A DNA stretch of 64,000 nt from Motiliproteus sp036960175 (GTDB lineage: Bacteria; Pseudomonadota; Gammaproteobacteria; Pseudomonadales; Balneatricaceae). A program made the translations under genes and the position numbers. Numbering within the stretch: position 1 is the stretch's first letter; each line of letters begins with the position of its first letter. Location of the stretch: contig JBALWH010000026.1 in the NCBI GenBank assembly GCA_036960175.1, positions 1-64,000 on the forward strand, given 5' to 3'. The notes beneath the pieces are model-generated. The model searched no databases. It worked only from the letters and a program-made list of their open reading frames with translations, and was not told the DNA's origin. Shown piece by piece: positions 35,515-44,159 of the stretch.

Positions 35515-37632
35515 ATGGAAACCATCCTGGTGGTCGACGACGACGCCAGAATGCTGCAAAGCGTCAAAGACTTACTGGACTCTTACGGTTACACCTGCCA
35601 AATAGCTGACTGCGGCGAACGCGCCCTCGAGATCCTTTCTCACGAGACCATCGATCTGTTAATCCTTGACTTGAATATGCCCGAAGTTGATGGCTACCAA
35701 GTTCTGAAAACAATCCGTAACCATAAACCCTGTCCTGACATTATCGTGGTCAGTGGCGAAGCATCCTTTGATGGCGCAACCCAGGTGCTGCGTCAGGGAG
35801 TCCACGATTACCTTCGCAAACCCTACCTACCCGAAGATCTGATTCGCGCGATTGAGCGAATTACGAACAAGCGGCGCATGGAGCACAAAGTTCGTAACAT
35901 GCAGCAGCAGTTGACGAGTTCTGAGCAGCAGCACCGATTCATCGTCAATAATTCACCCGACATCATTTATATGCTTGATGATAAGGGTTGCTTCAGCTTC
36001 ATTAATGAACGTATTCATACTCTGCTTGGTTATGAACCTGAAGAACTGATTGGCTGTAGTTTTTCACAAATGATTCACGCAGATGATCAGGTAAAGGCCG
36101 AATTCGCCTTCAAAGAACGACGCACCGGTGCACGCGCCAGCCACTGTATTGAATTTCGGCTGTTGCATAAAAATAACGATCAAGACTGCCGTTACTTCGA
36201 ATCTCAGTCGATCACTATCGAACTGAGTTCCATGGGAGTCTATGGCGAAAACGAAAACCAACCCCAGAAGGACTTTATCGGAACCTATGGAGTGGTCAGG
36301 GATGTAAGTGAACGCAAACGCGCTGAAGAATTGGTCAATTTCCAGCTGTATCACGATCTGTTAACCAAACTGCCCAATCGAGCACTGTTCCGAGATCGTC
36401 TTAAGCAAGCCATCGCCTACTCCAAACGCCACAGCAGTCAACTTGCGGTGATGTACCTGGATATGGATCGCTTTAAAATCATTAATGACTCTCTCGGTCA
36501 TTTGGCTGGCGACCTGTTGCTGCAGTCAGTCGCAGTAAAGCTGCGCAGCTGCCTGCGCGATAGCGACACCCTCGCCCGTGTCGGTGGTGACGAATTCAAT
36601 CTGCTACTGCCGAACGTCAACAGCGACAAAGATGCCACTATTATCGCCACCAAGATTCTACGCGAAATAGAAAAACCGATGGTATTGGAAGGTGTTGAAG
36701 TCTTTATCAGTTTCAGCATAGGCATCGCAATCTATCCCAAAGATGGAGAGACGATTGATTCACTAATCAAGCATGCCGATACCGCGATGTATCATGTTAA
36801 AGATAATGGTAAGAAGAATTTCGAGTTCTACCATGCATCCATGAAAACCAAACACACTCGTCACCTATCCCTTGAAAACGGCCTCAGAAAAGCATTGGAA
36901 CAGGATGAGCTACGCATTGATTATCAACCCCAGGTTAATATCGAATCAGGCAACATAACCGGTGTGGAAGCGCTGATTCGTTGGCAGCACCCAGAAGACG
37001 GGTTAATTATGCCATCTGAATTCATCCCCCTCACTGAAGAAACTGGGCTGATCACAGATATGGGCCGCTGGCTTTTAGATAGCGCTTGCGAAACCATTAG
37101 CCACTGGGTTGAGCAAGGCCTGCCAGATATCACTCTGGCAGTAAATGTCTCCGCCCGAGAGCTGATGCAGTCTGATTTTTCTGATCACATTATCAGCACC
37201 CTCAAAAAGCATAACCTCCCCGGCAAAGCACTAGAGCTGGAGATTACCGAGAATGTGTTGATGCGAGATATGGATCAAACAGTCAAGAAACTCAAAAAGC
37301 TGGCCCAGCATGGAATCAGCATAGCCGTCGACGATTTTGGCACTGGATACTCATCTTTAAGCTATCTGCAAACACTGCCACTGAATACACTTAAGATAGA
37401 CCGTTCGTTTATTGGCGATATAGAACACAGTAAAGACAGCCATACCATCATTTACGCAATCGTCGCCATGGCCAAAGGCTTGGGACTAAACCTAATAGCT
37501 GAAGGGGTGGAGTCTGATGAGCAGTTGAAATTTTTGAAACGTATCGGCTGCCCTACCGTTCAGGGCTATCTTACTGGGCACCCTCGCCCAGCAGATGAAG
37601 TCTGGGATAGCTTTTCTAAAGCGGTGATATAA
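35515..37632 (+). CDS. Response regulator with PAS, GGDEF and EAL domains (c-di-GMP turnover)
   Basis: A 705-residue protein from the ATG at 35515, with AGGG six bases upstream; a GTG at 35422 would add 31 residues. The receiver has LVVDDD and the phosphoacceptor in LLILDLNMPEVDG. A PAS domain follows (about 135-260: IVNNSPDIIYMLDDKG). The GGDEF domain keeps the motif GGDEF and an allosteric I-site RDSD five residues before it. The EAL domain keeps GVEALIRWQHP, EITENVLM and VDDFGTGYSSL, so both synthesis and breakdown of c-di-GMP look possible. It is probably controlled by the preceding HDOD kinase. Confidence 0.92.
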   Translation: METILVVDDDARMLQSVKDLLDSYGYTCQIADCGERALEILSHETIDLLILDLNMPEVDGYQVLKTIRNHKPCPDIIVVSGEASFDGATQVLRQGVHDYLRKPYLPEDLIRAIERITNKRRMEHKVRNMQQQLTSSEQQHRFIVNNSPDIIYMLDDKGCFSFINERIHTLLGYEPEELIGCSFSQMIHADDQVKAEFAFKERRTGARASHCIEFRLLHKNNDQDCRYFESQSITIELSSMGVYGENENQPQKDFIGTYGVVRDVSERKRAEELVNFQLYHDLLTKLPNRALFRDRLKQAIAYSKRHSSQLAVMYLDMDRFKIINDSLGHLAGDLLLQSVAVKLRSCLRDSDTLARVGGDEFNLLLPNVNSDKDATIIATKILREIEKPMVLEGVEVFISFSIGIAIYPKDGETIDSLIKHADTAMYHVKDNGKKNFEFYHASMKTKHTRHLSLENGLRKALEQDELRIDYQPQVNIESGNITGVEALIRWQHPEDGLIMPSEFIPLTEETGLITDMGRWLLDSACETISHWVEQGLPDITLAVNVSARELMQSDFSDHIISTLKKHNLPGKALELEITENVLMRDMDQTVKKLKKLAQHGISIAVDDFGTGYSSLSYLQTLPLNTLKIDRSFIGDIEHSKDSHTIIYAIVAMAKGLGLNLIAEGVESDEQLKFLKRIGCPTVQGYLTGHPRPADEVWDSFSKAVI

Positions 37633-37688
37633 CCTTACCACGCTGCTATTAACGAGCCCCACTTACCTCTCTAGCAAGCATTGTATAT

Positions 37689-38336
37689 TCAGGACAATTG
37701 CACCAGATTATGCTCGATAGCGTATTTGGCTAGTCCTGCAGCGGTTTGAATATCCAGTTTGTTCTTAATGTTCTGGCGATGAGTTTCAACCGTACGAACA
37801 CTAATCTTAAGCTCATTGGCGATGCCCTTATTGCTGTTACCCTGTGCCAGCAGACGCAGCACTGTTTCTTCTCTGTTAGTCAGATTCTGAGTCTGCTGTT
37901 TTGCACCTTCAAAGCTGTTGAACAGTGTTTGCGACGCGCCTTGACTGAAATAGGTATTACCCTGAAAAACCGTCTCTATAGCCTTAATAAGCTCATCGGA
38001 GGAAACATCCTTAAGAATGTAGCCACTGGCACCGGACTGCATCAGTTGCAAAATATATTCTTTATTGTCATGCATACTCAGAATCAGCACTTTCACTGCT
38101 GGAAAATCTTGCTGAAATTTAAGAGTCGCCTCCAAACCATTCATTACTGGCATACTGACATCCATCAGTACCACGGCAGGATTTAGTTCCCGCGCCCTGT
38201 CCAAAGCTTCCAAGCCGTTATTGGCCTCGCCGACAACATCAATGCCATCAACATTTTCCAGCCTTGCTCTAATACCATCCAGCACCAACGGGTGGTCATC
38301 GACCAACAGCACGCGAATTGTTTGTTGTTCTGTCAT
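37689..38336 (-). CDS. NarL/LuxR-type response regulator
   Basis: A 215-residue regulator. The receiver domain has LLVDDHPLVLDG and the phosphoacceptor in VVLMDVSMPVMNG. The C-terminal LuxR helix-turn-helix is LTNREETVLRLLAQGNSNKG and the recognition helix ISVRTVETHRQNIKNKL. It is encoded 61 bases downstream of its cognate kinase and just before, in genome order, a TRAP transporter locus. It probably activates uptake genes; see the shared 23-base motif. Confidence 0.93.
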   Translation of the reverse strand: MTEQQTIRVLLVDDHPLVLDGIRARLENVDGIDVVGEANNGLEALDRARELNPAVVLMDVSMPVMNGLEATLKFQQDFPAVKVLILSMHDNKEYILQLMQSGASGYILKDVSSDELIKAIETVFQGNTYFSQGASQTLFNSFEGAKQQTQNLTNREETVLRLLAQGNSNKGIANELKISVRTVETHRQNIKNKLDIQTAAGLAKYAIEHNLVQLS

Positions 38337-38397
38337 AGCTCATTTAACCGTCATTATTTTTAGAAGGGCCAAATGCCAACTGAAAGGTTATCGGCAA

Positions 38398-39771
38398 CTA
38401 CTTTTCCAACTCCAACTCCAACTCCAACTCCAACTCCGCAGCGATTCTTGTGCCATTACCGAGTTCAGAATCCAATTTAAAAGACCCTCCTAGTAATTCT
38501 ACACGCTCACGCATGGTACGCAGACCAATGCCCTGTATGCAGTTGCCCTGCGCCGAACGAAAGCCGCTGCCGTTATCACTAATTTCAAGCCTAACGGTTT
38601 TATTCAAACAATAAATATTAAGGTTAATCACACTGGCATCAGCATGTTTTTCTATATTGGTCAGGGACTCCTGAACGACTCGGTAAAGGGTAATTTCTAT
38701 CTGCTCAGGTAGACGCTGGGGATCCAGCTGTATTTGTTGTTGGATCCGAATACCGGTGCGTTCTGAGAACTCATCCAACAAACTGTTCAGTGCCGGCTTC
38801 AAGCCAAGATCGTCCAACACGCTAGGGCGAAGATCATGAGAGATACGGCGGACTTCCTGAATGGCATCGTTAAGCACCGAACGTCCTCTTTCCAGATGAT
38901 CCAGTGCCTCTGCATCCTCTTTATTTAAGCGCTCCATGGCTAGCTCTATTCTAAATTTAACCGACACCATCAGCTGATTGATTCCGTCGTGAAGTTCCCG
39001 TGAAAAACGTCTGCGCTCCGACACCTGAAACTGCATATAGCGGTGGGCTAGGTCACGTAGTCTGGCATCTGCCATGCGGTGTTCATGCAGATTAAAGGCG
39101 ATTCCAACCAGGGTCACTAAGACCACCACCACCGAGGTAATGACCAGAACTGTAAAAAAGGTGTTGCGGATATTGCTATCCACTTCTGCCCGGATTTTAG
39201 TGACTTCACGGGCGATGTCGTCGACATAAAGCCCGGTGCCCAACATCCAGTTCCAATTGGGTAACTGCACCACATAACTAAGCTTATCTTCCACGGAATC
39301 TAATGAGGGTTTGCGCCACCGGTAACGGTGGAATCCTCCACCTTCACGGGCTCTGGCCAGCAAGCTACGAAGGATAAAATCGCCGTTACTGTCCTGAAAT
39401 TCACTAAGGTTTCTGCCCACCAGTTCTGGTTGCTGCGGATGCACCAGGTTCACGCCCTCATCGTCATAGACGAAAAAATAGCCATCATCTCCGTAGGTCA
39501 GGTTGTGCAATATCGACTTCACTTCACGCTGGGCAGTGATCTTATCTAAATCAGGATTGTTATAGACATGGGAAATTGAAGTAAGGGCCAGGCTCACATA
39601 ATGTTTCAACTCCGTTTCTTTGGACGCTAGCAGATTGCTTTCGAAAATTTTGATTTCCTGCTCACCCAACTGCCGGGCTTGGCGAAGTTCGATCAGCATG
39701 ATAGAGGCCGCCACCAACACCAGAGGCAGCAGCGCCAACATCAGTACTTTTGTTTTCAGCGATATATTCAT
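38398..39771 (-). CDS. Membrane histidine kinase with periplasmic Cache domain and HisKA_3
   Basis: A 457-residue kinase from the ATG at 39771 (MNISLKTKVLMLALLPL). An N-terminal membrane helix (about 8-28), a periplasmic single Cache-type domain (about 35-190: GYFFVYDDEGVNLVHP and WNWMLGTGLYVDDI), and a second helix (about 205-230) are followed by a HisKA_3 domain with His in SRELHDGINQLMVSVK. An HATPase domain follows (VVQESLTNIEKHADAS, EISDNGSGF, GIGLRTMRERV). Cache domains of this kind commonly bind small carboxylates. The C-terminus is a Glu-Leu repeat encoded by a hexanucleotide repeat. Confidence 0.92.
   Translation of the reverse strand: MNISLKTKVLMLALLPLVLVAASIMLIELRQARQLGEQEIKIFESNLLASKETELKHYVSLALTSISHVYNNPDLDKITAQREVKSILHNLTYGDDGYFFVYDDEGVNLVHPQQPELVGRNLSEFQDSNGDFILRSLLARAREGGGFHRYRWRKPSLDSVEDKLSYVVQLPNWNWMLGTGLYVDDIAREVTKIRAEVDSNIRNTFFTVLVITSVVVVLVTLVGIAFNLHEHRMADARLRDLAHRYMQFQVSERRRFSRELHDGINQLMVSVKFRIELAMERLNKEDAEALDHLERGRSVLNDAIQEVRRISHDLRPSVLDDLGLKPALNSLLDEFSERTGIRIQQQIQLDPQRLPEQIEITLYRVVQESLTNIEKHADASVINLNIYCLNKTVRLEISDNGSGFRSAQGNCIQGIGLRTMRERVELLGGSFKLDSELGNGTRIAAELELELELELEK
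38405..38434. repeat. Hexanucleotide tandem repeat (TCCAAC x5)
   Basis: Five perfect TCCAAC units at the very end of the kinase gene encode an alternating Glu-Leu tail. A six-base unit keeps the frame when copies are gained or lost, so tail length can vary without disrupting the protein. Confidence 0.95.
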
Positions 39772-39919
39772 CTTTAAAGCGATAACCCTGACCAAAACCA
39801 AACCCCAGCGACCTGCTGCAGCAGATTGATTAACGTACTGAAACAGCATTCCTCCATAAGTGCCTGAATATACCCAGCATGTCTAGTGTTAAGCGGCCGC
39901 TTCTACGTACTATTGCGGA

Positions 39920-39942
39920 TAAAAATACGTATTTTACGGGAG
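39920..39942 (-). promoter_or_regulatory. Copy 1 of a shared 23-bp motif, upstream of the Cache kinase gene
   Basis: TAAAAATACGTAT, three variable bases, ACGG, one variable base, AG. 19 of 23 positions match the copy before dctP (44062-44084). It lies 149 bases before the kinase start. The core AAAATACGTATTTT is itself a 14-base palindrome. Probably a binding site of the adjacent NarL-type regulator. Confidence 0.55.
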
Positions 39943-39970
39943 TCCCGGTCATCATAACTCTATCTCTAGC

Positions 39971-39997
39971 TATAACGGCTATAACGGCTATAACGGC
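39971..39997. repeat. 9-bp tandem repeat (TATAACGGC x3)
   Basis: Three perfect TATAACGGC units just downstream of the solute-binding-like gene's stop codon, in the intergenic space before the kinase promoter. No function is evident. Confidence 0.9.
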
Positions 39998-40005
39998 TGG
40001 TTCGC

Positions 40006-40794
40006 CTATTCTGGATTGTTAACCAAACCGATCACCTGCCCGAGCGCCATGCGCTGGTATTGCTCCAACAAACCTTCCTCCTTCATCGCCATTAGGGTTT
40101 GTTGCAAGCGAGGAACCAAGTGCCGATGACGCTGATGTAGATAGGCATGAGAGGATACGGATTCCATATTACCTGCGTTATAGACCTGAACATCCTGATA
40201 GCGCCGTTGTTGCAATATATGCAGCACCGCTTGTTTATTGACGATAAACAAATCACTGCGATCATGTAAAAGCCGACTCATTGCACTGCTGACATGGGGC
40301 ACATTAGTGAGGCGATCGGGGTCAATGATCCCCAGCAGACGGGTGTGGGATTTTTCATCTCCGCTCAGAAAATCGATACGGTAGCCAGGGCCATTCAGGC
40401 TTTGCCAACCTTCAATTTTCAGGCCCGAATCGATACTGATCCCACAGAGCATATCCACCGCATGGGCGGGCTCAATTCGCACCAGATTGGGATGATAAAA
40501 ACCGTAGTCATAGGGACGACTGAGTTCACCATCAACGCCCCCGCTATCCACAGAGACACTGAGACGATTATAAGGAAGGTATTGATATTTCATATGGATG
40601 CCAATACGACTGAAGGCCTCACGGTAGACCATCTGCAGCCATCGTCCTTGATAACTGTGTGCCGGTTCGCCATAACCCATTACGACCTCTTGTTTTGGCT
40701 CTTGCTCAGCAGAAACCGCAGCAGGCAAAGACAATGCACATAATGCAGTAATTAGCAGTAAACGCAGAAAAGACGTATTTCGATAATCATTCAT
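40006..40794 (-). CDS. Periplasmic solute-binding (family 3-like) protein
   Basis: A 262-residue protein with a signal peptide (about 1-29, RLLLITALCALSLPAAVSAEQ). The mature part resembles family 3 extracellular binding proteins: an N-terminal Y-R-W-L-Q-M-V-Y-R-E-A-F helix after the first strand (MGYGEPAHSYQGRW), YLPYNRLSVSVDSGGVDGEL, and a C-terminal YLHQRHRHLVPRLQQTL. No transporter genes of the ABC type are nearby. It lies between the Cache kinase and the TRAP genes and could be an accessory sensor for the kinase. Function is uncertain. Confidence 0.7.
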   Translation of the reverse strand: MNDYRNTSFLRLLLITALCALSLPAAVSAEQEPKQEVVMGYGEPAHSYQGRWLQMVYREAFSRIGIHMKYQYLPYNRLSVSVDSGGVDGELSRPYDYGFYHPNLVRIEPAHAVDMLCGISIDSGLKIEGWQSLNGPGYRIDFLSGDEKSHTRLLGIIDPDRLTNVPHVSSAMSRLLHDRSDLFIVNKQAVLHILQQRRYQDVQVYNAGNMESVSSHAYLHQRHRHLVPRLQQTLMAMKEEGLLEQYQRMALGQVIGLVNNPE

Positions 40795-40896
40795 TGAGCT
40801 ACCCTCTGTGCCGAGGATAGCAACCGCAATAAACCTAGATGTCCCTATCTCGCCAGTCTAAGCAAGATGCTACCTCAACAGAAACCTCGTATAGGG

Positions 40897-42186
40897 TTAA
40901 TTGAATCCATACCAAGCTGGCAACGCCAGAATGGAGAGCAACACCAGAGCCTGGATTAGAATATAGGGCATCACACCTTTATAAATATCCACCGTTCGTA
41001 TCTCTGGAGGCGAAACCCCTTTAAGGTAAAACAAGCTAAATCCAAAGGGAGGAGTCAGGAAAGAAGTCTGCAAATTCATCGCAATCAAGATGGCAAACCA
41101 GGCCATACTGATACCCATGGCTTCAGCCACCGGAGCCAGAATAGGTACGATGATAAAGGAGATCTCGACGAAATCGATAAAGAATCCCAGCACCATGATG
41201 ACCAACATCGATAGGATCAGGAAGCCCCACTTATCGCCAGGAAGGTCCAGTAACAATTCTTCAATAAGGGTGTCACCACCAGTATAGGTAAAGGCCATGG
41301 AGAAGGCTGTAGCCCCCAACAAAATGGCAAACACCATCGCCGTCACTTTCACCGTTTCTTCAGCGCTCTTGAGCACCATTTTCCAGGAGAACTGACCGTA
41401 AATGACGGCCAGTGCCAAGGCACCAACGCCACCTAGCGCAGAGGATTCCGTTGGTGTGGCGATACCCGCGAAGATCGATCCGAGCACCACAATCATCAGC
41501 GCCAAGGGTGGGATAATCGCCTTAAGAGCAGTGAAAACTTGCTTACCCTTGCTGCCATCTGCGGGGTCGAAAGGCAGTGCCGGCGCTAAGGATGGACGCG
41601 CCCAGGTGTAAACCAGGATGAATATGATATAGGCGCCTATCAGCACTACACCTGGGCCCACGGCGGCTTTGAAAAGATCCCCCACCGGTATACCCAGCAC
41701 ATCACCCAGAATAATCAAAATAATGGACGGAGGAACAATCTGCCCCAGGGTTCCGGCAGCACAGATAGTGCCGCAGGCGAGGGATTTGTCGTAACGGTAT
41801 TTCAGCATTACCGGCAACGATATCAACCCCATGGCTACCACGCTGGCACCCACCACACCGGTCGATGCGGCTAACAAGGAACCCACCAAAATAGTTGAAA
41901 TTGCCAAACCGCCACGCACACCGCCAAACAGCTTGGCCATGGACTCCAGCAGCTGTTCTGCCAACTTGGTACGCTGCAGCACGATACCCATAAAGATAAA
42001 CAACGGCACGGCCATCAACACCGTGTTTTCCATGATGCTTTGAATACGATATGGCATAAAGGCGAAGAGATCAGGACCTTCTGCCAACACACCAAAAATT
42101 AGTGCCACTCCACCAAAGGTAAAGGCCACCGGGAAACCAAACAACAGCATCCCCAGAGCCACTACAAACATGACTAGACCGATCAT
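40897..42186 (-). CDS. dctM: TRAP transporter large permease, DctM family
   Basis: A 429-residue membrane protein of normal DctM size with about twelve hydrophobic segments. Typical stretches are MAVPLFIFMGIVLQRTKLAEQLL, GQIVPPSIILIILGD, and LGFFIDFVEISFIIVPIL near the end. It forms the sodium-driven transport subunit, working with DctQ and DctP. Its start is eight bases after the dctQ stop, so they are co-translated. Confidence 0.95.
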   Translation of the reverse strand: MIGLVMFVVALGMLLFGFPVAFTFGGVALIFGVLAEGPDLFAFMPYRIQSIMENTVLMAVPLFIFMGIVLQRTKLAEQLLESMAKLFGGVRGGLAISTILVGSLLAASTGVVGASVVAMGLISLPVMLKYRYDKSLACGTICAAGTLGQIVPPSIILIILGDVLGIPVGDLFKAAVGPGVVLIGAYIIFILVYTWARPSLAPALPFDPADGSKGKQVFTALKAIIPPLALMIVVLGSIFAGIATPTESSALGGVGALALAVIYGQFSWKMVLKSAEETVKVTAMVFAILLGATAFSMAFTYTGGDTLIEELLLDLPGDKWGFLILSMLVIMVLGFFIDFVEISFIIVPILAPVAEAMGISMAWFAILIAMNLQTSFLTPPFGFSLFYLKGVSPPEIRTVDIYKGVMPYILIQALVLLSILALPAWYGFN

Positions 42187-42194
42187 AACGTCAC

Positions 42195-42731
42195 CTACAG
42201 TTCAGAGTGATACTCGGGTTGTTCGTGAACACCCAAAAGAGAATTAATCGAGGTCAACAGCAGCCCTAGGCCACTCATCAACATCAGTGTGAAAGACACG
42301 GGAATCATGCCCTTGATAATCCAGCGATACGAAAGACCACCAGGGTCACCACTGATTTCACCCAATTCATAGGCTTCTCTGGCGAAATCCCAGCCATACC
42401 AGACCACCAGCCCACAAAAAGGAAACAGCAACAACATCGTACCCAGCAAATCGATGATTGCTTTGGATTTTGACGTAAGACGTTCATAGATCACATCGAC
42501 CCGAACATGGCCACCGCTTCGCAGCGCAAAAGGAACACCAATCAGAAAGATAGTGGCGTGCAGGTGCCACTCCAGCTCCTGCAGTCCGATGGAAACATCG
42601 TTCAGCAAGTAGCGGGCAATGACGTCATAAAAGACGTTAAACAGCATGACAATGAATAAAAATGCGGCCAGTTTACCCAGCCATTCGGAGCAACGGTTAA
42701 TACCGTTTTCCAGAGAAACAAGCATAGACAT
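42195..42731 (-). CDS. dctQ: TRAP transporter small permease, DctQ family
   Basis: A 178-residue protein with four membrane segments. The ATG at 42731 follows GGGAGG at seven-base spacing. The LQELEWHLHATIFLIGVPFALRSGGHVRVDVIY stretch (central part LEWHLHATIFLIG) is typical of DctQ from 2-oxo acid and aromatic acid TRAP systems. It lies between dctP and dctM, 64 bases after dctP. Confidence 0.93.
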   Translation of the reverse strand: MSMLVSLENGINRCSEWLGKLAAFLFIVMLFNVFYDVIARYLLNDVSIGLQELEWHLHATIFLIGVPFALRSGGHVRVDVIYERLTSKSKAIIDLLGTMLLLFPFCGLVVWYGWDFAREAYELGEISGDPGGLSYRWIIKGMIPVSFTLMLMSGLGLLLTSINSLLGVHEQPEYHSEL

Positions 42732-42795
42732 AAAACAACCTCCCGGAAGGATGCACCCGGCGAGCCAATTAGAAGCCTGGCCGGGTGCGACAACA

Positions 42796-43884
42796 TTAGT
42801 TAGCGGAGAGGCTATCCAGATAGGCCTTATCGGAGATTTCAGTCCATACCCGAGCTTTCTTCATATAGTCAGACTGAGACTTGATGATTTCCTTAGCGAG
42901 GGGATCTTCAGCCGCTTTTTCGATCAACAAATCATCATTGGCTTTATGCAGGGCATCCATCACTTCTTTCGGGAAGGTCTTAACTTTGATATCAGGGAAT
43001 TCACTCTTCATCGTCGCCCAGTTTTCAGCACTGGCATGAGTCGATTGAATATACATATCGTAGGCGGCAGTACGCATTGAAATACGCAGAATTTCTTGCA
43101 GATCGGCGGGTAACTTATCCCAGGTCTTCTGGTTTACCAAGAACTGCAATTCCGTTGAAGGCTCATGCCAACCGGTATAGTAGAAAGGCGCGATTTTGTG
43201 GAAACCCATTCGTAGATCCAACGAAGGACCCACCCACTCAAGAGCGTCGATAGTGCGGCGTTCCAAGGCGGTATAGAGTTCTCCCGGTGGGATGTTTGTT
43301 GGCTTAACGCCCAGCTTCGCCATGACTTCACCGGCAAATCCAGGGATACGCATTTTCAGGCCTTTAAGGTGCTCCAGAGACTTAACTTCGTACTGGAACC
43401 AACCACCCATCTGATTACCGGTATTACCACCAGGGAAAGACAGCAGATTAAACTTAGAGTAAACCTTCTGCATTAGCTCCATACCACCACCGTGGTAGAA
43501 CCAGGCGTATTGCTCGGGAGCGATCATACCGAAGGGCATCGTGGTAAAGAACAGGGTGTTTGGTACTTTACCCTTCCAATAATAGGAAGCGGAATGGCCA
43601 ATATCATATTGACCGGCACGCACCATATCGAAGATACCAAAGGGAGACTTATGCTTGTTGGAAGAATCAATGCTGATCTTCAGACGACCGTTGGACATAG
43701 TGTCCGCCATCTTCGCCATATTCTTGGTCGCATCACCAAAAATCGGGAAGTTGGCACCCCAGGTTTCAGCCAGTTTCAGCTTGTAGACTTTTTCTTCAGC
43801 CATGGCTGGAGAAGCTAGCACCGCCATACAGGCCGCCGCAGCAATCAGCTTACTAGGCTTAAGCGCCGATAAAGAAAACTTCAT
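42796..43884 (-). CDS. dctP: TRAP transporter periplasmic binding protein, TakP-like
   Basis: A 362-residue protein from the second of two adjacent ATGs (seven bases after AGGA). A signal peptide spans about 1-29 (ending ASPAMAEE). The ligand-site region GLKMRIPGFAGEVMAKLG contains the arginine that binds the substrate carboxylate. The segment IDALEWVGPSLDLRMGFHK and the following FYYTGWHEP closely resemble TakP, which binds 2-oxo acids such as pyruvate with a sodium ion. A short-chain 2-oxo or hydroxy acid is therefore the likely ligand. It is the first gene of dctPQM. Confidence 0.92.
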   Translation of the reverse strand: MKFSLSALKPSKLIAAAACMAVLASPAMAEEKVYKLKLAETWGANFPIFGDATKNMAKMADTMSNGRLKISIDSSNKHKSPFGIFDMVRAGQYDIGHSASYYWKGKVPNTLFFTTMPFGMIAPEQYAWFYHGGGMELMQKVYSKFNLLSFPGGNTGNQMGGWFQYEVKSLEHLKGLKMRIPGFAGEVMAKLGVKPTNIPPGELYTALERRTIDALEWVGPSLDLRMGFHKIAPFYYTGWHEPSTELQFLVNQKTWDKLPADLQEILRISMRTAAYDMYIQSTHASAENWATMKSEFPDIKVKTFPKEVMDALHKANDDLLIEKAAEDPLAKEIIKSQSDYMKKARVWTEISDKAYLDSLSAN

Positions 43885-44061
43885 CATACTTTCCTCTGCT
43901 TGTGATTATTGTTATTCGGTCAATCCGAAAATAATGTTGCAGGGGAAATGATCGCAATTAGCGGCCTATCTTAAAATTCGTAAAACTGCGCAATCGACTG
44001 AGGACTTATACGCAGCCGCCCTAAGCACTAGGTCGTACGCAGTTTACGTAGGCCAACTCGG

Positions 44062-44084
44062 TAAAAATACGTATCGCACGGTAG
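44062..44084 (-). promoter_or_regulatory. Copy 2 of the shared 23-bp motif, upstream of dctP
   Basis: TAAAAATACGTAT then ACGG with the same spacing as copy 1, in the same orientation relative to its gene, about 178 bases before the dctP start and about 76 bases before the divergent phzF-like gene. It links TRAP expression to the kinase-regulator pair. Confidence 0.55.
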
Positions 44085-44159
44085 TGCACATAAAACAGGG
44101 CAATCGCAGATTCACTGGCTAAACTTAGTATTTACGCCAAATTGAACAAGGAACGAATC

